From the NCBI RefSeq assembly GCF_036227205.1, contig NZ_CP109442.1:5456001-5520000 (forward strand): a stretch of DNA of 64,000 nucleotides, in the 5' to 3' direction. The notes below the pieces were generated by a model, which was not told where the DNA came from, ran no database searches, and worked only from the letters and a program-made list of their open reading frames with translations. Positions 18,447-27,315 of this stretch are shown piece by piece. The position numbers and the translations under genes were made by a program. Every line of letters starts with the position of its first letter. Position 1 is the first letter of the stretch. The DNA comes from Amycolatopsis sp. NBC_01480. Its GTDB lineage: Bacteria > Actinomycetota > Actinomycetes > Mycobacteriales > Pseudonocardiaceae.

Positions 18447-18480
18447 TACGCATATGCGTAGTAACCTTCTCAAGAAGGTT
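18447..18480. promoter_or_regulatory. two palindromes between the ABC/marR operon and ffh
   Basis: TACGCATATGCGTA at 18447-18460 is a perfect 14-base palindrome of the kind bound by MarR dimers, 77 bases upstream of the ABC exporter start. Two bases later, AACCTTCTCAAGAAGGTT at 18463-18480 has perfect eight-base arms around CA. Both sit in an AT-rich island in the divergent 219-base gap and probably overlap the promoters of the exporter operon or ffh. Which protein binds which is inferred. Confidence 0.6.
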
Positions 18481-18589
18481 CGCGTACCCGCGAGGCCGAT
18501 CGGCCACAGCGGCTACCCTCGGAGGTTGCCGGGGCCCGCCGCGGGCGAGTCCGGTACGCCACGACGACCCAGCTGGAGCGTGCACACCC

Positions 18590-20146
18590 GTGTTCGACAC
18601 CCTCTCCGATCGGCTCACCTCTGCCCTGCAGACGCTCTCGCGCAAGGGCAGGCTGTCCGACGCCGACATCGACGCCACCGCGCGCGAGATCCGCATCGCG
18701 CTGCTGGAGGCGGACGTCGCGCTGCCGGTGGTCAAGGAGTTCATCGCCCGGATCAAGGAGCGGGCCAAGGGCGCCGAGGTGTCCCAGGCGCTGAACCCGG
18801 CCCAGCAGGTGATCAAGATCGTCAACGAGGAGCTCGTGGCGATCCTCGGCGGCGAGACCCGGCGGCTGAACCTGGCCAAGAACCCGCCGTCGGTGATCAT
18901 GCTCGCCGGCCTCCAGGGCGCCGGCAAGACCACGCTGGCCGGCAAGCTGGCCATGTGGCTGAAGAAGCAGGGCCACGCGCCGATGCTGGTCGCCTGCGAC
19001 CTCCAGCGCCCGAACGCCGTCACCCAGCTGCAGGTGGTCGGCGAGCGCGCCGGCGTCACGACCTTCGCCCCGGAGCCGGGCAACGGCGTCGGCGACCCGG
19101 TGGACGTGGCCCGCCGCGCCATCGAAGAGGCCAAGCACGCGCAGCACGACATCGTGGTCGTCGACACCGCCGGCCGGCTGGGCGTCGACGAAGAGCTGAT
19201 GAAGCAGGCTGCCGACATCCGCGACGCGGTCTCGCCCGACGAGGTCCTGTTCGTGGTCGACGCCATGATCGGCCAGGACGCGGTGACCACCGCCGAGGCG
19301 TTCCGCGACGGCGTCGGCTTCACCGGCGTGGTGCTGACCAAGCTCGACGGCGACGCCCGCGGTGGTGCCGCGCTGAGCGTGCGCGAGGTCACCGGCCAGC
19401 CGATCCTGTTCGCGTCCAACGGCGAGAAGCTCGAGGACTTCGACACGTTCCACCCGGACCGGATGGCTTCGCGCATCCTGGGCATGGGCGACGTGATGAC
19501 CCTGATCGAGCAGGCCGAGCAGCACTTCGACCAGGAGCAGGCGGAGAAGGCCGCGGAGAAGCTGTCCAGCGGGCAGCTGACCCTGGAGGACTTCCTCGAG
19601 CAGATGCTCGCGGTCCGCAAGATGGGCCCGATCGGCAACCTGCTCGGCATGCTGCCCGGCGCCGGGCAGATGAAGGACCAGCTCGCCCAGGTCGACGACA
19701 AGCACCTGGACAAGCTGCAGGCGATCATCCGCGGCATGACCCCGGCCGAGCGCGACGACCCGAAGATGATCAACGGGTCCCGCCGGCTGCGCATCGCGAA
19801 CGGTTCGGGCGTCACCGTCCGCGACGTGAACGACCTGGTCAACCGGTTCTTCGAGGCGCGCAAGATGATGGCGCAGATGGCCGGGCGGTTCGGCTTCGGC
19901 GGCGGTGGCGGCGGCAGCAAGAACCGCAAGGGCAAGAAGGGGAAGAAAGGCAAGGGGCGCGGCCCCACCCAGCCCAGGGTCCGCGGCGGGATGCCCGGCG
20001 GGATGCCGATGCTGCCCCCGGGCGGGATGCCGATGCCGCCGCAGGGCGGTGGCATGCCGGACCTGTCGCAGCTCGGCGGGATGAACGACGTCCCGGGCTT
20101 CGACCCGACGAAGTTCAAGCTGCCGAAGAACCCCAAGAACAACTGA
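18590..20146 (+). CDS. ffh: signal recognition particle protein Ffh
   Basis: The SRP54 GTPase that binds signal sequences and 4.5S RNA and delivers ribosomes to FtsY. The 518-residue protein has the N-domain start FDTLSDRLTSALQTL, G1 GLQGAGKTTLAGKLA, DTAGRLGVDEELM, TKLDGDARGGAALSV, and an M domain with MGPIGNLLGMLPG and SRRLRIANGSG (RNA contact). The last ~60 residues are a Lys/Gly stretch and Gly-Met-Pro repeats typical of actinobacteria. GTG 18590, with GGAG upstream, is the start; the frame stays open far upstream but that part opposes the ABC gene. Confidence 0.96.
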   Translation: MFDTLSDRLTSALQTLSRKGRLSDADIDATAREIRIALLEADVALPVVKEFIARIKERAKGAEVSQALNPAQQVIKIVNEELVAILGGETRRLNLAKNPPSVIMLAGLQGAGKTTLAGKLAMWLKKQGHAPMLVACDLQRPNAVTQLQVVGERAGVTTFAPEPGNGVGDPVDVARRAIEEAKHAQHDIVVVDTAGRLGVDEELMKQAADIRDAVSPDEVLFVVDAMIGQDAVTTAEAFRDGVGFTGVVLTKLDGDARGGAALSVREVTGQPILFASNGEKLEDFDTFHPDRMASRILGMGDVMTLIEQAEQHFDQEQAEKAAEKLSSGQLTLEDFLEQMLAVRKMGPIGNLLGMLPGAGQMKDQLAQVDDKHLDKLQAIIRGMTPAERDDPKMINGSRRLRIANGSGVTVRDVNDLVNRFFEARKMMAQMAGRFGFGGGGGGSKNRKGKKGKKGKGRGPTQPRVRGGMPGGMPMLPPGGMPMPPQGGGMPDLSQLGGMNDVPGFDPTKFKLPKNPKNN

Positions 20147-20147
20147 C

Positions 20148-21221
20148 GTGGGCGCGCTGCACCTGCGCGGCACCGTCCTGCCCGGCGGCGAGCCGCGTGA
20201 GCTGTGGATCGACGGCAGCCGGATCTCGTTCACGCCCGTGCCCGGCGCCGAGACGCTGGTGGAGGACGGCTTCGTCCTGCCCGGCCTGGTCGACGCGCAC
20301 TGCCACCCCGGCCTCGGCCCGCGTGGCCCGGTCGGGGTCGAGGAGGCCGCCGAGCAGGCGGTGACCGACCGGGAAGCGGGCACCCTGCTGATCCGCGACT
20401 GCGGGCTGCCGCTGGACGTCCGGCCGTTGCAGGCCCGGGCGGACCTGCCCACGATCATCCGCTGCGGACGGCATTTGGCGCTGCCGAAGCGGTACGTGCC
20501 GGGCTTCGCGATCGAGCTGGACGACCCGGCGCTGCTGCCCGAGGCCGTCGCCGAGCAGGCCCGCGACGGCGACGGCTGGGTGAAGCTGGTCGGCGACTGG
20601 ATCGACCGTGGCGAGGGCGACCTCGCGCCGCTGTGGCCGGACGACGTGCTGGCCGAGGCCGTCGGGATCGCGCACGGGCTGGGCGCGCGCGTCACCGCGC
20701 ACGTGTTCGGCGAGGCCGCGCTGCCGGGCCTGATCGCCGCCGGGATCGACTGCCTGGAGCACGGCACGGCGCTGGACCCGGACCAGCTCGCGGAGCTGGC
20801 ACGGCGCGACGTCGCGCTGGTGCCCACGCTGGTCAACATCGAGAACTTCCCCGGCATCGCCGACCAGGCCACGCGGTACCCGGTCTACGCGGCGCACATG
20901 CGGGCCCTGCACGCGGGCGTCGGCGAGATGGTGTCCTCGGCCGTCGAAGCGGGCGTGCGCGTGTTCGCCGGGACCGACGCCGGCGGCATGGTGGCCCACG
21001 GCCGGATCGCCGACGAGGTCGAGGCCCTGCACCGCGCCGGGATGTCCCGCGAGCAGGCCCTCGCGAGCGCGTCCTGGGCGGCCCGTGAATGGCTCGGCCA
21101 CCCCGGCATCGCCGACGGCGCGCCGGCCGACCTGATCGTCTACCCGGCCGACCCGCGGGCCGACCTGTCCGTGCTGCGCCACCCGGCCCACATCGTCCTG
21201 GGCGGCACGGTCTTCGCCTGA
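20148..21221 (+). CDS. amidohydrolase family protein
   Basis: A 357-residue metal-dependent hydrolase of the amidohydrolase superfamily, GTG start one base after ffh. Metal ligands visible: VDAHCHPG (HxH), the VKLVGDW lysine region, AHVFGEAA, CLEHGTAL and the terminal Asp in VFAGTDAGGM. It belongs near the imidazolonepropionase/prolidase-like group, but the substrate cannot be set from sequence. Cotranscription with ffh is likely. It is commonly found after ffh in actinobacteria, without known functional link. Confidence 0.85.
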   Translation: MGALHLRGTVLPGGEPRELWIDGSRISFTPVPGAETLVEDGFVLPGLVDAHCHPGLGPRGPVGVEEAAEQAVTDREAGTLLIRDCGLPLDVRPLQARADLPTIIRCGRHLALPKRYVPGFAIELDDPALLPEAVAEQARDGDGWVKLVGDWIDRGEGDLAPLWPDDVLAEAVGIAHGLGARVTAHVFGEAALPGLIAAGIDCLEHGTALDPDQLAELARRDVALVPTLVNIENFPGIADQATRYPVYAAHMRALHAGVGEMVSSAVEAGVRVFAGTDAGGMVAHGRIADEVEALHRAGMSREQALASASWAAREWLGHPGIADGAPADLIVYPADPRADLSVLRHPAHIVLGGTVFA

Positions 21222-21267
21222 CCCCCGCTGTTTTCCCTGCCACGCCAAGGCTTTAGCGTTGGACCCC

Positions 21268-21990
21268 GTGGCTCACGACGACGGTGGCAGGCGGGTGCTG
21301 GGCGCCCACTGGGGCTTCGCCGCATTTTTCGCCGGGGTCGCCGGCTACCACCTCGTCACGCTGATCACCACGGTCGCGCTGAACCGCCAGACCGGCGAAC
21401 TCGACCCGCTGCAGCTGCCGGCCGGCCCGCTGCTCCTGCTGGCCTTCCTGCCGAACCTGATGCTGGGCCTCGGCCCCGTCCTCGGTTCCTTGCGCTACGG
21501 CGAAGGACTCCGCCGGGATTTCGGCCTGGTGCCCAACTGGCGCGACGTGCGGATCGGCCTGGCCTTCGGCGCGCTCGCGCTGGCGGTCGGCTACGCGCTG
21601 AACCTCGCCGAGATCGCCGTCTACGGCGCCGACCAGGTCTCCGACAGCCCGCTCACCGACCTCGCCGACAACGCCGACAACAGCCCGGCCTGGCTCGTCC
21701 CGGCCGCGCTGATCGTGGTGATCGCCGCGCCGCTGACCGAAGAGCTGCTGGTCCGCGGCACGCTGTGGAACGCGCTGGCCGCGTACCGCATCCCGTCGTG
21801 GGTGGTGCTCGTGCTGACCGCGCTGGTGTTCGCGCAGCTGCACGGCGAGGCGACGCGCACGATCGCGCTGTTCGGCCAGGGCCTGGTGCTGGGGCTGGCG
21901 CGGCACTACTCCGGCCGGGTCGGGGCGGGTGTGGTCGCCCACGCGGCCAACAACCTGCCGCCCGCGGTGCTGCTGCTCGCCGGGCATTGA
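21268..21990 (+). CDS. CPBP-family intramembrane glutamic endopeptidase
   Basis: A 240-residue multi-spanning membrane protein of the CAAX protease/bacteriocin-processing (ABI) family. Catalytic motifs in the C-terminal half: LTEELLVRG (EExxxR), FAQLHGE (FxxxH) and VVAHAANNLPP (HxxxN). About six to eight hydrophobic helices. I prefer GTG 21268 over TTG 21259; no strong Shine-Dalgarno helps. The client is unknown. It is followed by a second CPBP gene. Confidence 0.85.
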   Translation: MAHDDGGRRVLGAHWGFAAFFAGVAGYHLVTLITTVALNRQTGELDPLQLPAGPLLLLAFLPNLMLGLGPVLGSLRYGEGLRRDFGLVPNWRDVRIGLAFGALALAVGYALNLAEIAVYGADQVSDSPLTDLADNADNSPAWLVPAALIVVIAAPLTEELLVRGTLWNALAAYRIPSWVVLVLTALVFAQLHGEATRTIALFGQGLVLGLARHYSGRVGAGVVAHAANNLPPAVLLLAGH

Positions 21991-22078
21991 TCATCGCCTG
22001 TGATCGGCTGCGTACTGTGCGAAGTCTTCCCGGCGGCTAGGCTCGGGCGGTGAGCCGAGCGATCACCGGAGGGCCGGC

Positions 22079-22873
22079 GTGACGACTTCCCAGCCACGGG
22101 AACCACTTCCGGGCCCGTCGGAGGCGGCGGAGGAACTGGTGAGCCTGCCGCGCGAGTACCCGTCGCACCGCTGGGGGTTCGGCGCCTTCCTGCTCGTCGA
22201 GGCCGTGCTGCTGGCCTCGGCCGCGTTCGTCAGCGTGCTCGTCGGCGACCCGTCGCCCGGCCGGCCACTGCCCATCCGGACGGTCCTGCTCGGCACGATG
22301 CTGCCGACGATGATCGCCGCCGGCGTCGCGGTGCTGATCACCAGCCTGCGGGGCAACGGCCCGGTGATCGACCTGCGCCTGCGCTGGCGCTGGTCGGATG
22401 TGAAGGCCGGGCTCAAGTTCGGCCTGCTCGGGCTGGTGCTCACCTCATTGAGCGCCTACGTCTGGACCGCGCTGGTCGGCAACGCGGACGCGACGTCCGC
22501 GATCAGCGCGCTGATCGACGACCGGAAGATGTCGGTGCCCGCGGCCGTGGTGATGTTCGTCTACCTGTGGCTGGCCGGCCCGATCTGCGAGGAGATCATC
22601 TACCGCGGGCTGCTCTGGGGCGCGGTCGAACGGCTCCAGTGGCGCAGCGAGCGCTGGGGCCGGATCGCCGCGTTCCTGCTGTCCACGGCGGTCTTCGCGG
22701 CCAGCCACCTCGAGCCGCTGCGGACCACGCTCCTGCTGGTCATCGCCGTGCCGATCGGCCTGGCGAGGTTCGCGACCGGGCGGCTCGCGGGCAGCGTCGT
22801 GGCGCACGCGATGAACAACTTCCTGCCCGCCGTCGCGATCCTGCTCGGCGCGCTCGGGCTGTCCTCGTTCTGA
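22079..22873 (+). CDS. CPBP-family intramembrane glutamic endopeptidase
   Basis: A second, 264-residue CPBP protein, different in sequence from its neighbour. After a ~35-residue cytoplasmic start come hydrophobic segments and the catalytic motifs GPICEEIIYRGLLWG (EExxxR), FAASHLEP (FxxxH) and VVAHAMNNFLP (HxxxN). Two CPBP genes in a row, 88 bases apart, suggest an old duplication and divergence. Such enzymes act in the membrane in protein processing or bacteriocin self-immunity; no bacteriocin genes are seen here. It lies just before rpsP, which has its own leader. Confidence 0.87.
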   Translation: MTTSQPREPLPGPSEAAEELVSLPREYPSHRWGFGAFLLVEAVLLASAAFVSVLVGDPSPGRPLPIRTVLLGTMLPTMIAAGVAVLITSLRGNGPVIDLRLRWRWSDVKAGLKFGLLGLVLTSLSAYVWTALVGNADATSAISALIDDRKMSVPAAVVMFVYLWLAGPICEEIIYRGLLWGAVERLQWRSERWGRIAAFLLSTAVFAASHLEPLRTTLLLVIAVPIGLARFATGRLAGSVVAHAMNNFLPAVAILLGALGLSSF

Positions 22874-23066
22874 GCGGTTCCCGGCGCCGTTCCCGGCCTG
22901 TGTGCAGGCACGTCGCGGCCGTCTGGCAGAATGTTCGCTTGCCTGCTTCCGTCGGACCCTCTCACCGCACGGGAGCTCCTGACCTTCGGGTGCCCTCGGC
23001 CGTGTCCCCACTCGGCTGACGGGCGCTCACACTCGCACCAGAGAGAACTGAGGAGTACCCACACCC

Positions 23067-23510
23067 GTGGCCGTCAAGATCAAGCTGCAGCGCCTCGGCA
23101 AGATCCGTGCGCCGTACTACCGCATCATCGTCGCCGACGCGCGCACTCGCCGGGACGGCAAGGCCATCGAGACGATCGGCAAGTACCACCCGAAGGAAGA
23201 GCCGAGCTTCATCGAGGTCGACACCGAGCGGGCGCAGTACTGGCTGGGCGTCGGCGCGCTGCCGACCGAGCCGGTCCAGCGCATCCTCGAGGTCACCGGC
23301 GACTGGCAGAAGTTCAAGGGCCTGCCGGGCGCCGAAGGCACCCTGAAGGTGGCCGAGCCGAAGCCGTCCAAGCAGGACCTGTTCAACGCGGCGCTGGCCG
23401 CGGCCGGCGAGGAGCCCTCCACCGAGGCCACTACGCCGAAGAAGAAGTCCGCCCCGAAGAAGGCCGAGGCCGAGAAGGCGGAAGCCGCTGAGGGCGAGAA
23501 GTCCGAGTGA
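23067..23510 (+). CDS. rpsP: 30S ribosomal protein S16
   Basis: S16 of the small subunit, starting at GTG 23067 behind GAGG. The conserved core [20 protein letters not shown] and [16 protein letters not shown] is followed by the usual domain to about residue 85. A ~55-residue Ala/Glu/Lys-rich tail follows, common in actinobacterial S16 and absent from E. coli. It heads the rpsP-khpA-rimM-trmD operon. The ~190-base leader after the CPBP gene carries a CAGAAT-like -10 near 22925 (weakly supported). Confidence 0.97.
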   Translation: MAVKIKLQRLGKIRAPYYRIIVADARTRRDGKAIETIGKYHPKEEPSFIEVDTERAQYWLGVGALPTEPVQRILEVTGDWQKFKGLPGAEGTLKVAEPKPSKQDLFNAALAAAGEEPSTEATTPKKKSAPKKAEAEKAEAAEGEKSE

Positions 23511-23746
23511 GTTTTCTCGCTGACTCCCTCGAACACCTGGTGCGCGGGATCGTCGACAACCCGGACGAGGTCCGGGTCGAGCTGCTGACCACGCGCCGTG
23601 GCCGGACGCTCGAGGTGCACGTGCACCCCGACGACCTCGGCAAGGTGATCGGCCGGGGCGGTCGTACCGCGACCGCCCTGCGCACCGTCATGGGCGGCAT
23701 CGGCGGTCGCGGCGTCCGGGTGGACGTCGTCGACACCGACCGCTGA
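23507..23746 (+). CDS. khpA: KH-domain RNA-binding protein KhpA
   Basis: A 79-residue single KH-domain protein (YlqC/KhpA). The GxxG loop is [13 protein letters not shown] in the middle, and the N-terminus has the typical [19 protein letters not shown]. KhpA pairs with KhpB/Jag in other bacteria to bind RNA and affect cell envelope growth (family knowledge). GTG start overlaps the rpsP stop (GTGA). Position between rpsP and rimM is standard. Confidence 0.95.
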   Translation: MSFLADSLEHLVRGIVDNPDEVRVELLTTRRGRTLEVHVHPDDLGKVIGRGGRTATALRTVMGGIGGRGVRVDVVDTDR

Positions 23747-23761
23747 CCCGGCCGTATTCGG

Positions 23762-24277
23762 ATGGACGTCGTAGTCGGCCGGATCGCCAAGGCCCACGGG
23801 ATCCGCGGCGAGCTCGCGGTGGACGTGCGCACGGACTCGCCGCAAGAGCGGTTCAAGGTCGGTTCGGCGGTCACGACGAAGCTGCGTGACGGCAGCAAGA
23901 GGGAACTCACCATCGCAGCCGCCCGCGAACACAGCGGGCGGCTGCTGGTGCGTTTCGACGAGGTGCTCACCCGCGACGTCGCCGAGACCCTGCGCGGCGC
24001 CCTGCTGGTGGTCGACACCGCCGACCTGCCGCCGACCGGCGATCCGGACGAGTTCCACGACCACGAGCTGACCGGCCTGCGCGCCGAGCTGGCCGACGGC
24101 ACCGTGGTCGGCAAGGTGGTCGAGGTCGTGCACTCGCCCGCGGGCGAGCTGCTGGAACTGGACGTGGACGGCCGCGAGGTGCTGGTCCCGTTCGTGCTGG
24201 CTATCGTGCCGACGGTGGACGTCGCGGGCGGGCGGGTCGTGCTCGACCCGCCGGAAGGCCTCCTGGACGAGGACTGA
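23762..24277 (+). CDS. rimM: ribosome maturation factor RimM
   Basis: A 171-residue 16S rRNA processing factor that binds S19 during 30S assembly. N-terminal RimM domain: VVVGRIAKAHGIRGELAVDVRT, then RLLVRFDEVLTRDVAETLRGALL. The C-terminal PRC-barrel domain has FHDHELTGLRAEL, LLELDVDGREVLVPFV and a DPPEGLLDED end. It is one base from the start of the inserted secreted-protein gene and upstream of trmD, the normal rimM partner. Confidence 0.95.
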   Translation: MDVVVGRIAKAHGIRGELAVDVRTDSPQERFKVGSAVTTKLRDGSKRELTIAAAREHSGRLLVRFDEVLTRDVAETLRGALLVVDTADLPPTGDPDEFHDHELTGLRAELADGTVVGKVVEVVHSPAGELLELDVDGREVLVPFVLAIVPTVDVAGGRVVLDPPEGLLDED

Positions 24278-24278
24278 G

Positions 24279-25016
24279 TTGACCCTTTCCCTTCGCGCCC
24301 GCGCCGCGATCTCCCGCTTTGCGGTGTTCGGTGCTGTGGTGCTCGCCAGTGCGGGGCTGACCGCGCCGGCCGCCGAGGCCGCCGCGCCGGTGTACGGCGA
24401 CTTCTCCCTGATGTTCAGCCGCAGCGCGGGCCAGTACGCGCCGCCCGGCGAGCAGGCGTTCCAGTGGGCCTGGTCGCCGCAGTCGGCCACCGAGTCGCAG
24501 ATCTCCTGGGGCGACCCGAAAACCTGGCCGCCGTCGTACGCGGAGCATTTCCTGCGCGACGGGGACTGGGTGCTGCTCGACGGCTGGGGCGGCAACGGCA
24601 CCTACTACACGCAGCGCGTGACCAGCGAAGAACTCTGCCACGGCACGGCCTGCACCCCGCTCCCGTCGGACGGCGGGCGGCAGCACTACGTCCAGTGGAC
24701 CGTGCCGTCGGAGGACTACCGGCTGGTCGCGAACGGGACCGTCACCGAGCAGAGCAGCGGCAAGAGCTTCCAGTTCCGGCACGCGCAGACCTGGGGCGCG
24801 CCCGCGCCGTGCAGCTCGGCCCGGTTCGGCGCGCGGACCTGCGTCACGCAGAGCGAGTCGTGGTCGGACGACAACGGCCTGCCCGCCGGTTCGCCGATCC
24901 GCGAGACCCTGCGCCGGGACATCAAGATCGCCAAGGGCCTGGGCATGGCCTTCGCGATCGACCAGCAAGTGCCGTCGCCTTGGCACGCCGAGGCCACCGA
25001 ATACTGGAACTGGTGA
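24279..25016 (+). CDS. secreted protein of unknown function between rimM and trmD
   Basis: A 245-residue exported protein beginning at TTG 24279, one base after rimM. The N-terminus has a positive stretch, a hydrophobic core and a signal peptidase I site ([13 protein letters not shown], cut likely after ~36 residues). The mature part is rich in Trp, Tyr, Ser and Gly, with four or more Cys ([24 protein letters not shown]) that may form disulfides. No family is recognised. It is four bases from trmD, so it is cotranscribed with tRNA- and ribosome-maturation genes, which is unusual. Confidence 0.8.
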   Translation: MTLSLRARAAISRFAVFGAVVLASAGLTAPAAEAAAPVYGDFSLMFSRSAGQYAPPGEQAFQWAWSPQSATESQISWGDPKTWPPSYAEHFLRDGDWVLLDGWGGNGTYYTQRVTSEELCHGTACTPLPSDGGRQHYVQWTVPSEDYRLVANGTVTEQSSGKSFQFRHAQTWGAPAPCSSARFGARTCVTQSESWSDDNGLPAGSPIRETLRRDIKIAKGLGMAFAIDQQVPSPWHAEATEYWNW

Positions 25017-25020
25017 CCCG

Positions 25021-25767
25021 GTGCGCATCGACGTCGTCACGATCTTTCCCGAGTACCTCGACCCCCTGCGGGCCGCGCTGCTCGGCCGCGCCATCGACCG
25101 CGGCCTGATCGAGGTCGGCGTGCACGATCTGCGCGAGTGGACCCACGACGTCCACCGCGCGGTGGACGACGCCCCGTACGGCGGCGGGCCCGGCATGGTG
25201 ATGAAGCCGCAGATCTGGGGCCCCGCGCTCGACGAGGTCTGCGGCGAGGGCAGCCGCCTGGTCGTGCCGACGCCGGCCGGGCGGCCGTTCACCCAGGAGC
25301 TGGCGCACGCGTACGCCGAGGAAGAGCACCTGGTCTTCGCCTGCGGCCGGTACGAGGGCATCGACCAGCGAGTGGTCGACGACGCGGCGCGGCGGATGCC
25401 CGTCGACGAGGTGTCGATCGGCGACTACGTGCTGGTCGGCGGCGAGGCCGCGGTGCTGGTCATGGTCGAGGCCGTGGTCCGGCTGCTGCCCGGCGTGCTC
25501 GGCAACGCGCGCTCGGCGGCCGAGGACTCGTTCTCCGACGGGCTGCTCGAAGGCCCCAGCTACACCCGCCCCGAGGTGTGGCGCGAGCTGGCCGTGCCGG
25601 ACGTGCTGCGCTCGGGCAACCACGCCCTGATCGACCGGTGGCGGCGCGACGAGGCGCTCGTCCGGACCGCGCGGCGCCGCCCGGATCTCCTGGCCCGGTT
25701 GCCGGAGGGTAGCCTGGACCGTCGTGATCACGAGGTTCTCGACGGGCTCGGCGAGGACCCCGGCTAG
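25021..25767 (+). CDS. trmD: tRNA (guanine-37-N1)-methyltransferase
   Basis: TrmD methylates G37 of tRNAs with a SPOUT trefoil-knot fold as a dimer. The 248-residue protein starts [16 protein letters not shown] and has the substrate loop [29 protein letters not shown], and the knot motif [15 protein letters not shown]. The C-terminal domain has [32 protein letters not shown] start. The order rimM-x-trmD-rplS is the actinobacterial norm apart from the inserted gene. Confidence 0.97.
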   Translation: MRIDVVTIFPEYLDPLRAALLGRAIDRGLIEVGVHDLREWTHDVHRAVDDAPYGGGPGMVMKPQIWGPALDEVCGEGSRLVVPTPAGRPFTQELAHAYAEEEHLVFACGRYEGIDQRVVDDAARRMPVDEVSIGDYVLVGGEAAVLVMVEAVVRLLPGVLGNARSAAEDSFSDGLLEGPSYTRPEVWRELAVPDVLRSGNHALIDRWRRDEALVRTARRRPDLLARLPEGSLDRRDHEVLDGLGEDPG

Positions 25768-25937
25768 ACCCCGTGCGAAGCGAGCACCCGCGCCTCTGCC
25801 ATACTTGACCGGTTGGCGTGAGTGGACCGCCTCGTTCACGAGCCCGCCATCAGCCCCTGGTGAGACGTAGCAGCAGTGCTGCGCGCCCGGGGAGACGTAG
25901 TACTCAAGCCATACGAAATGACGAGGACGGACCACCG
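25768..25937 (+). promoter_or_regulatory. rplS leader region
   Basis: The 170-base gap before rplS holds no gene. GAGACGTAG occurs twice, at 25862-25870 and 25892-25900, flanking a small GCAGC-AGT-GCTGC hairpin and a GC-rich stem. CATACTTGACC near 25800 could be promoter elements. Such a structured leader may serve L19 autoregulation or an independent promoter; this is inference. Confidence 0.35.
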
Positions 25938-26306
25938 ATGAACACCCTGGACGCGCTGGATGCGCAGTCACTGCGTTCCGACATCCCGGCCTTCCGCGCG
26001 GGCGACACGCTCAAGGTTCACGTCCGCGTCATCGAGGGCAACCGCGAGCGCAACCAGGTCTTCCAGGGCGTCGTGATCCGTCGCCAGGGCGGCGGGATCC
26101 GCGAGACCTTCACGGTCCGCAAGGTCTCGTTCGGCGTCGGCGTCGAGCGCACCTTCCCGGTGCACTCGCCGAACCTGGCCGAGATCGAGGTCTTCAAGCG
26201 CGGCGACGTGCGTCGCGCGAAGCTCTACTACCTGCGCGACCTGCGCGGCAAGAAGGCCAAGATCAAGGAGCGCCGCGAGAACCGCGAGACCACCTCTGCC
26301 CGCTGA
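25938..26306 (+). CDS. rplS: 50S ribosomal protein L19
   Basis: L19 lies at the 30S-50S interface. The 122-residue protein has the family pattern [34 protein letters not shown], then [26 protein letters not shown] and the basic end [21 protein letters not shown] 25938 behind GAGG. lepB follows 31 bases later. Confidence 0.97.
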   Translation: MNTLDALDAQSLRSDIPAFRAGDTLKVHVRVIEGNRERNQVFQGVVIRRQGGGIRETFTVRKVSFGVGVERTFPVHSPNLAEIEVFKRGDVRRAKLYYLRDLRGKKAKIKERRENRETTSAR

Positions 26307-26337
26307 GTGGCGGATCGGTTACCGGTAGCCTGGCGAC

Positions 26338-27273
26338 GTGGTCGAACCCGTGCCCCAGAACGCCGCTGAGGATGACCCCGACCGCTCGGACGAGGACCAG
26401 CCCCGGCTGTCCCGTTCCGAGGAGCGTCGGGGCTCCCACCGGCGAGGCAAGTCCTCGAAGAAGCGGTCGTTCTGGAAGGAGCTGCCGATCCTGATCGTGA
26501 TCGCCCTGGTGCTCACGATCCTGATCCAGGCGTTCCTGGCCAAGGTCTACATGATCCCCTCGGGGTCCATGGAGGCCACGCTGCACGGCTGCCCCGGCTG
26601 CACCGGTGACCGCATCCTGGTCGACCGCGTCACGTACGACTTCACGGACCCGTCGCCGGGCGACGTGATCGTGTTCAAGGGCCCGCCCGCGTGGACCGAG
26701 AACGAGATCATGCCGCAGGAGTCGGGCAACATCGTGGTCCGCGCGCTGCGCGGGCTGGGCTCGCTGGTCGGCTTCGCGCCGCCGGACGAGCGGGACTTCG
26801 TCAAGCGCGTGATCGCCACCGGCGGCCAGACCGTGCAGTGCTGCGATCCGCAGAACCGCGTGATCGTGGACGGCAAGGCGCTCGACGAGCCGTACGTCCA
26901 CTGGGAGAACCCGGACCACGCGGTGCAGGAGAGCTTCGCCCCGGTGAAGGTGCCCCAGGGCGCGCTCTGGGTGATGGGCGACAACCGCAACAACTCCGCC
27001 GACTCCCGGTACCAGGGCGGCGGCGGCCCCAACGGCGCGGTCCCGGTCGGCGACGTGATCGGCAAGGCCCGGATCATCGTGCTCCCGCCGAGCCGCTGGG
27101 GCGGCATCACCGACCACAACCCGCAGGCGAGTGCCCAGCCGGTCGCGCTCGGCGCCCCGGCCTGGCAGGAAGGCCTGCCGCTCGGTGTCGGCATCGCCGG
27201 AGCCGTCCCCACGCTCTTCCTCGGACGGCGTGTGAAGGCGGGCATCCGCAAGGCGGCCGGCCGGAGACGCTAG
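26338..27273 (+). CDS. lepB: signal peptidase I
   Basis: Type I signal peptidase that removes Sec and Tat signal peptides on the outer face of the membrane. The 311-residue protein has a ~45-residue charged cytoplasmic start, a membrane anchor ILIVIALVLTILIQAFLAK, and the catalytic Ser in MIPSGSMEATL. The catalytic Lys is in DFVKRVIATGGQTV, and the box E motif is VMGDNRNNSADSRY. A second hydrophobic helix near the C-terminus (LGVGIAGAVPTLFLG) gives a two-anchor topology. GTG start. Confidence 0.95.
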   Translation: MVEPVPQNAAEDDPDRSDEDQPRLSRSEERRGSHRRGKSSKKRSFWKELPILIVIALVLTILIQAFLAKVYMIPSGSMEATLHGCPGCTGDRILVDRVTYDFTDPSPGDVIVFKGPPAWTENEIMPQESGNIVVRALRGLGSLVGFAPPDERDFVKRVIATGGQTVQCCDPQNRVIVDGKALDEPYVHWENPDHAVQESFAPVKVPQGALWVMGDNRNNSADSRYQGGGGPNGAVPVGDVIGKARIIVLPPSRWGGITDHNPQASAQPVALGAPAWQEGLPLGVGIAGAVPTLFLGRRVKAGIRKAAGRRR

Positions 27274-27315
27274 CGTGCTCCGCCCGAGCAGAGTCGTCAG
27301 ACGGGTAGTGCAGCT

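Noticed and set aside
18463..18480. LexA box for the AACCTTCTCAAGAAGGTT dyad
   Set aside because: It does not contain the actinobacterial LexA core (CGAACrnryGTTCG), so it is reported only as an unassigned dyad.
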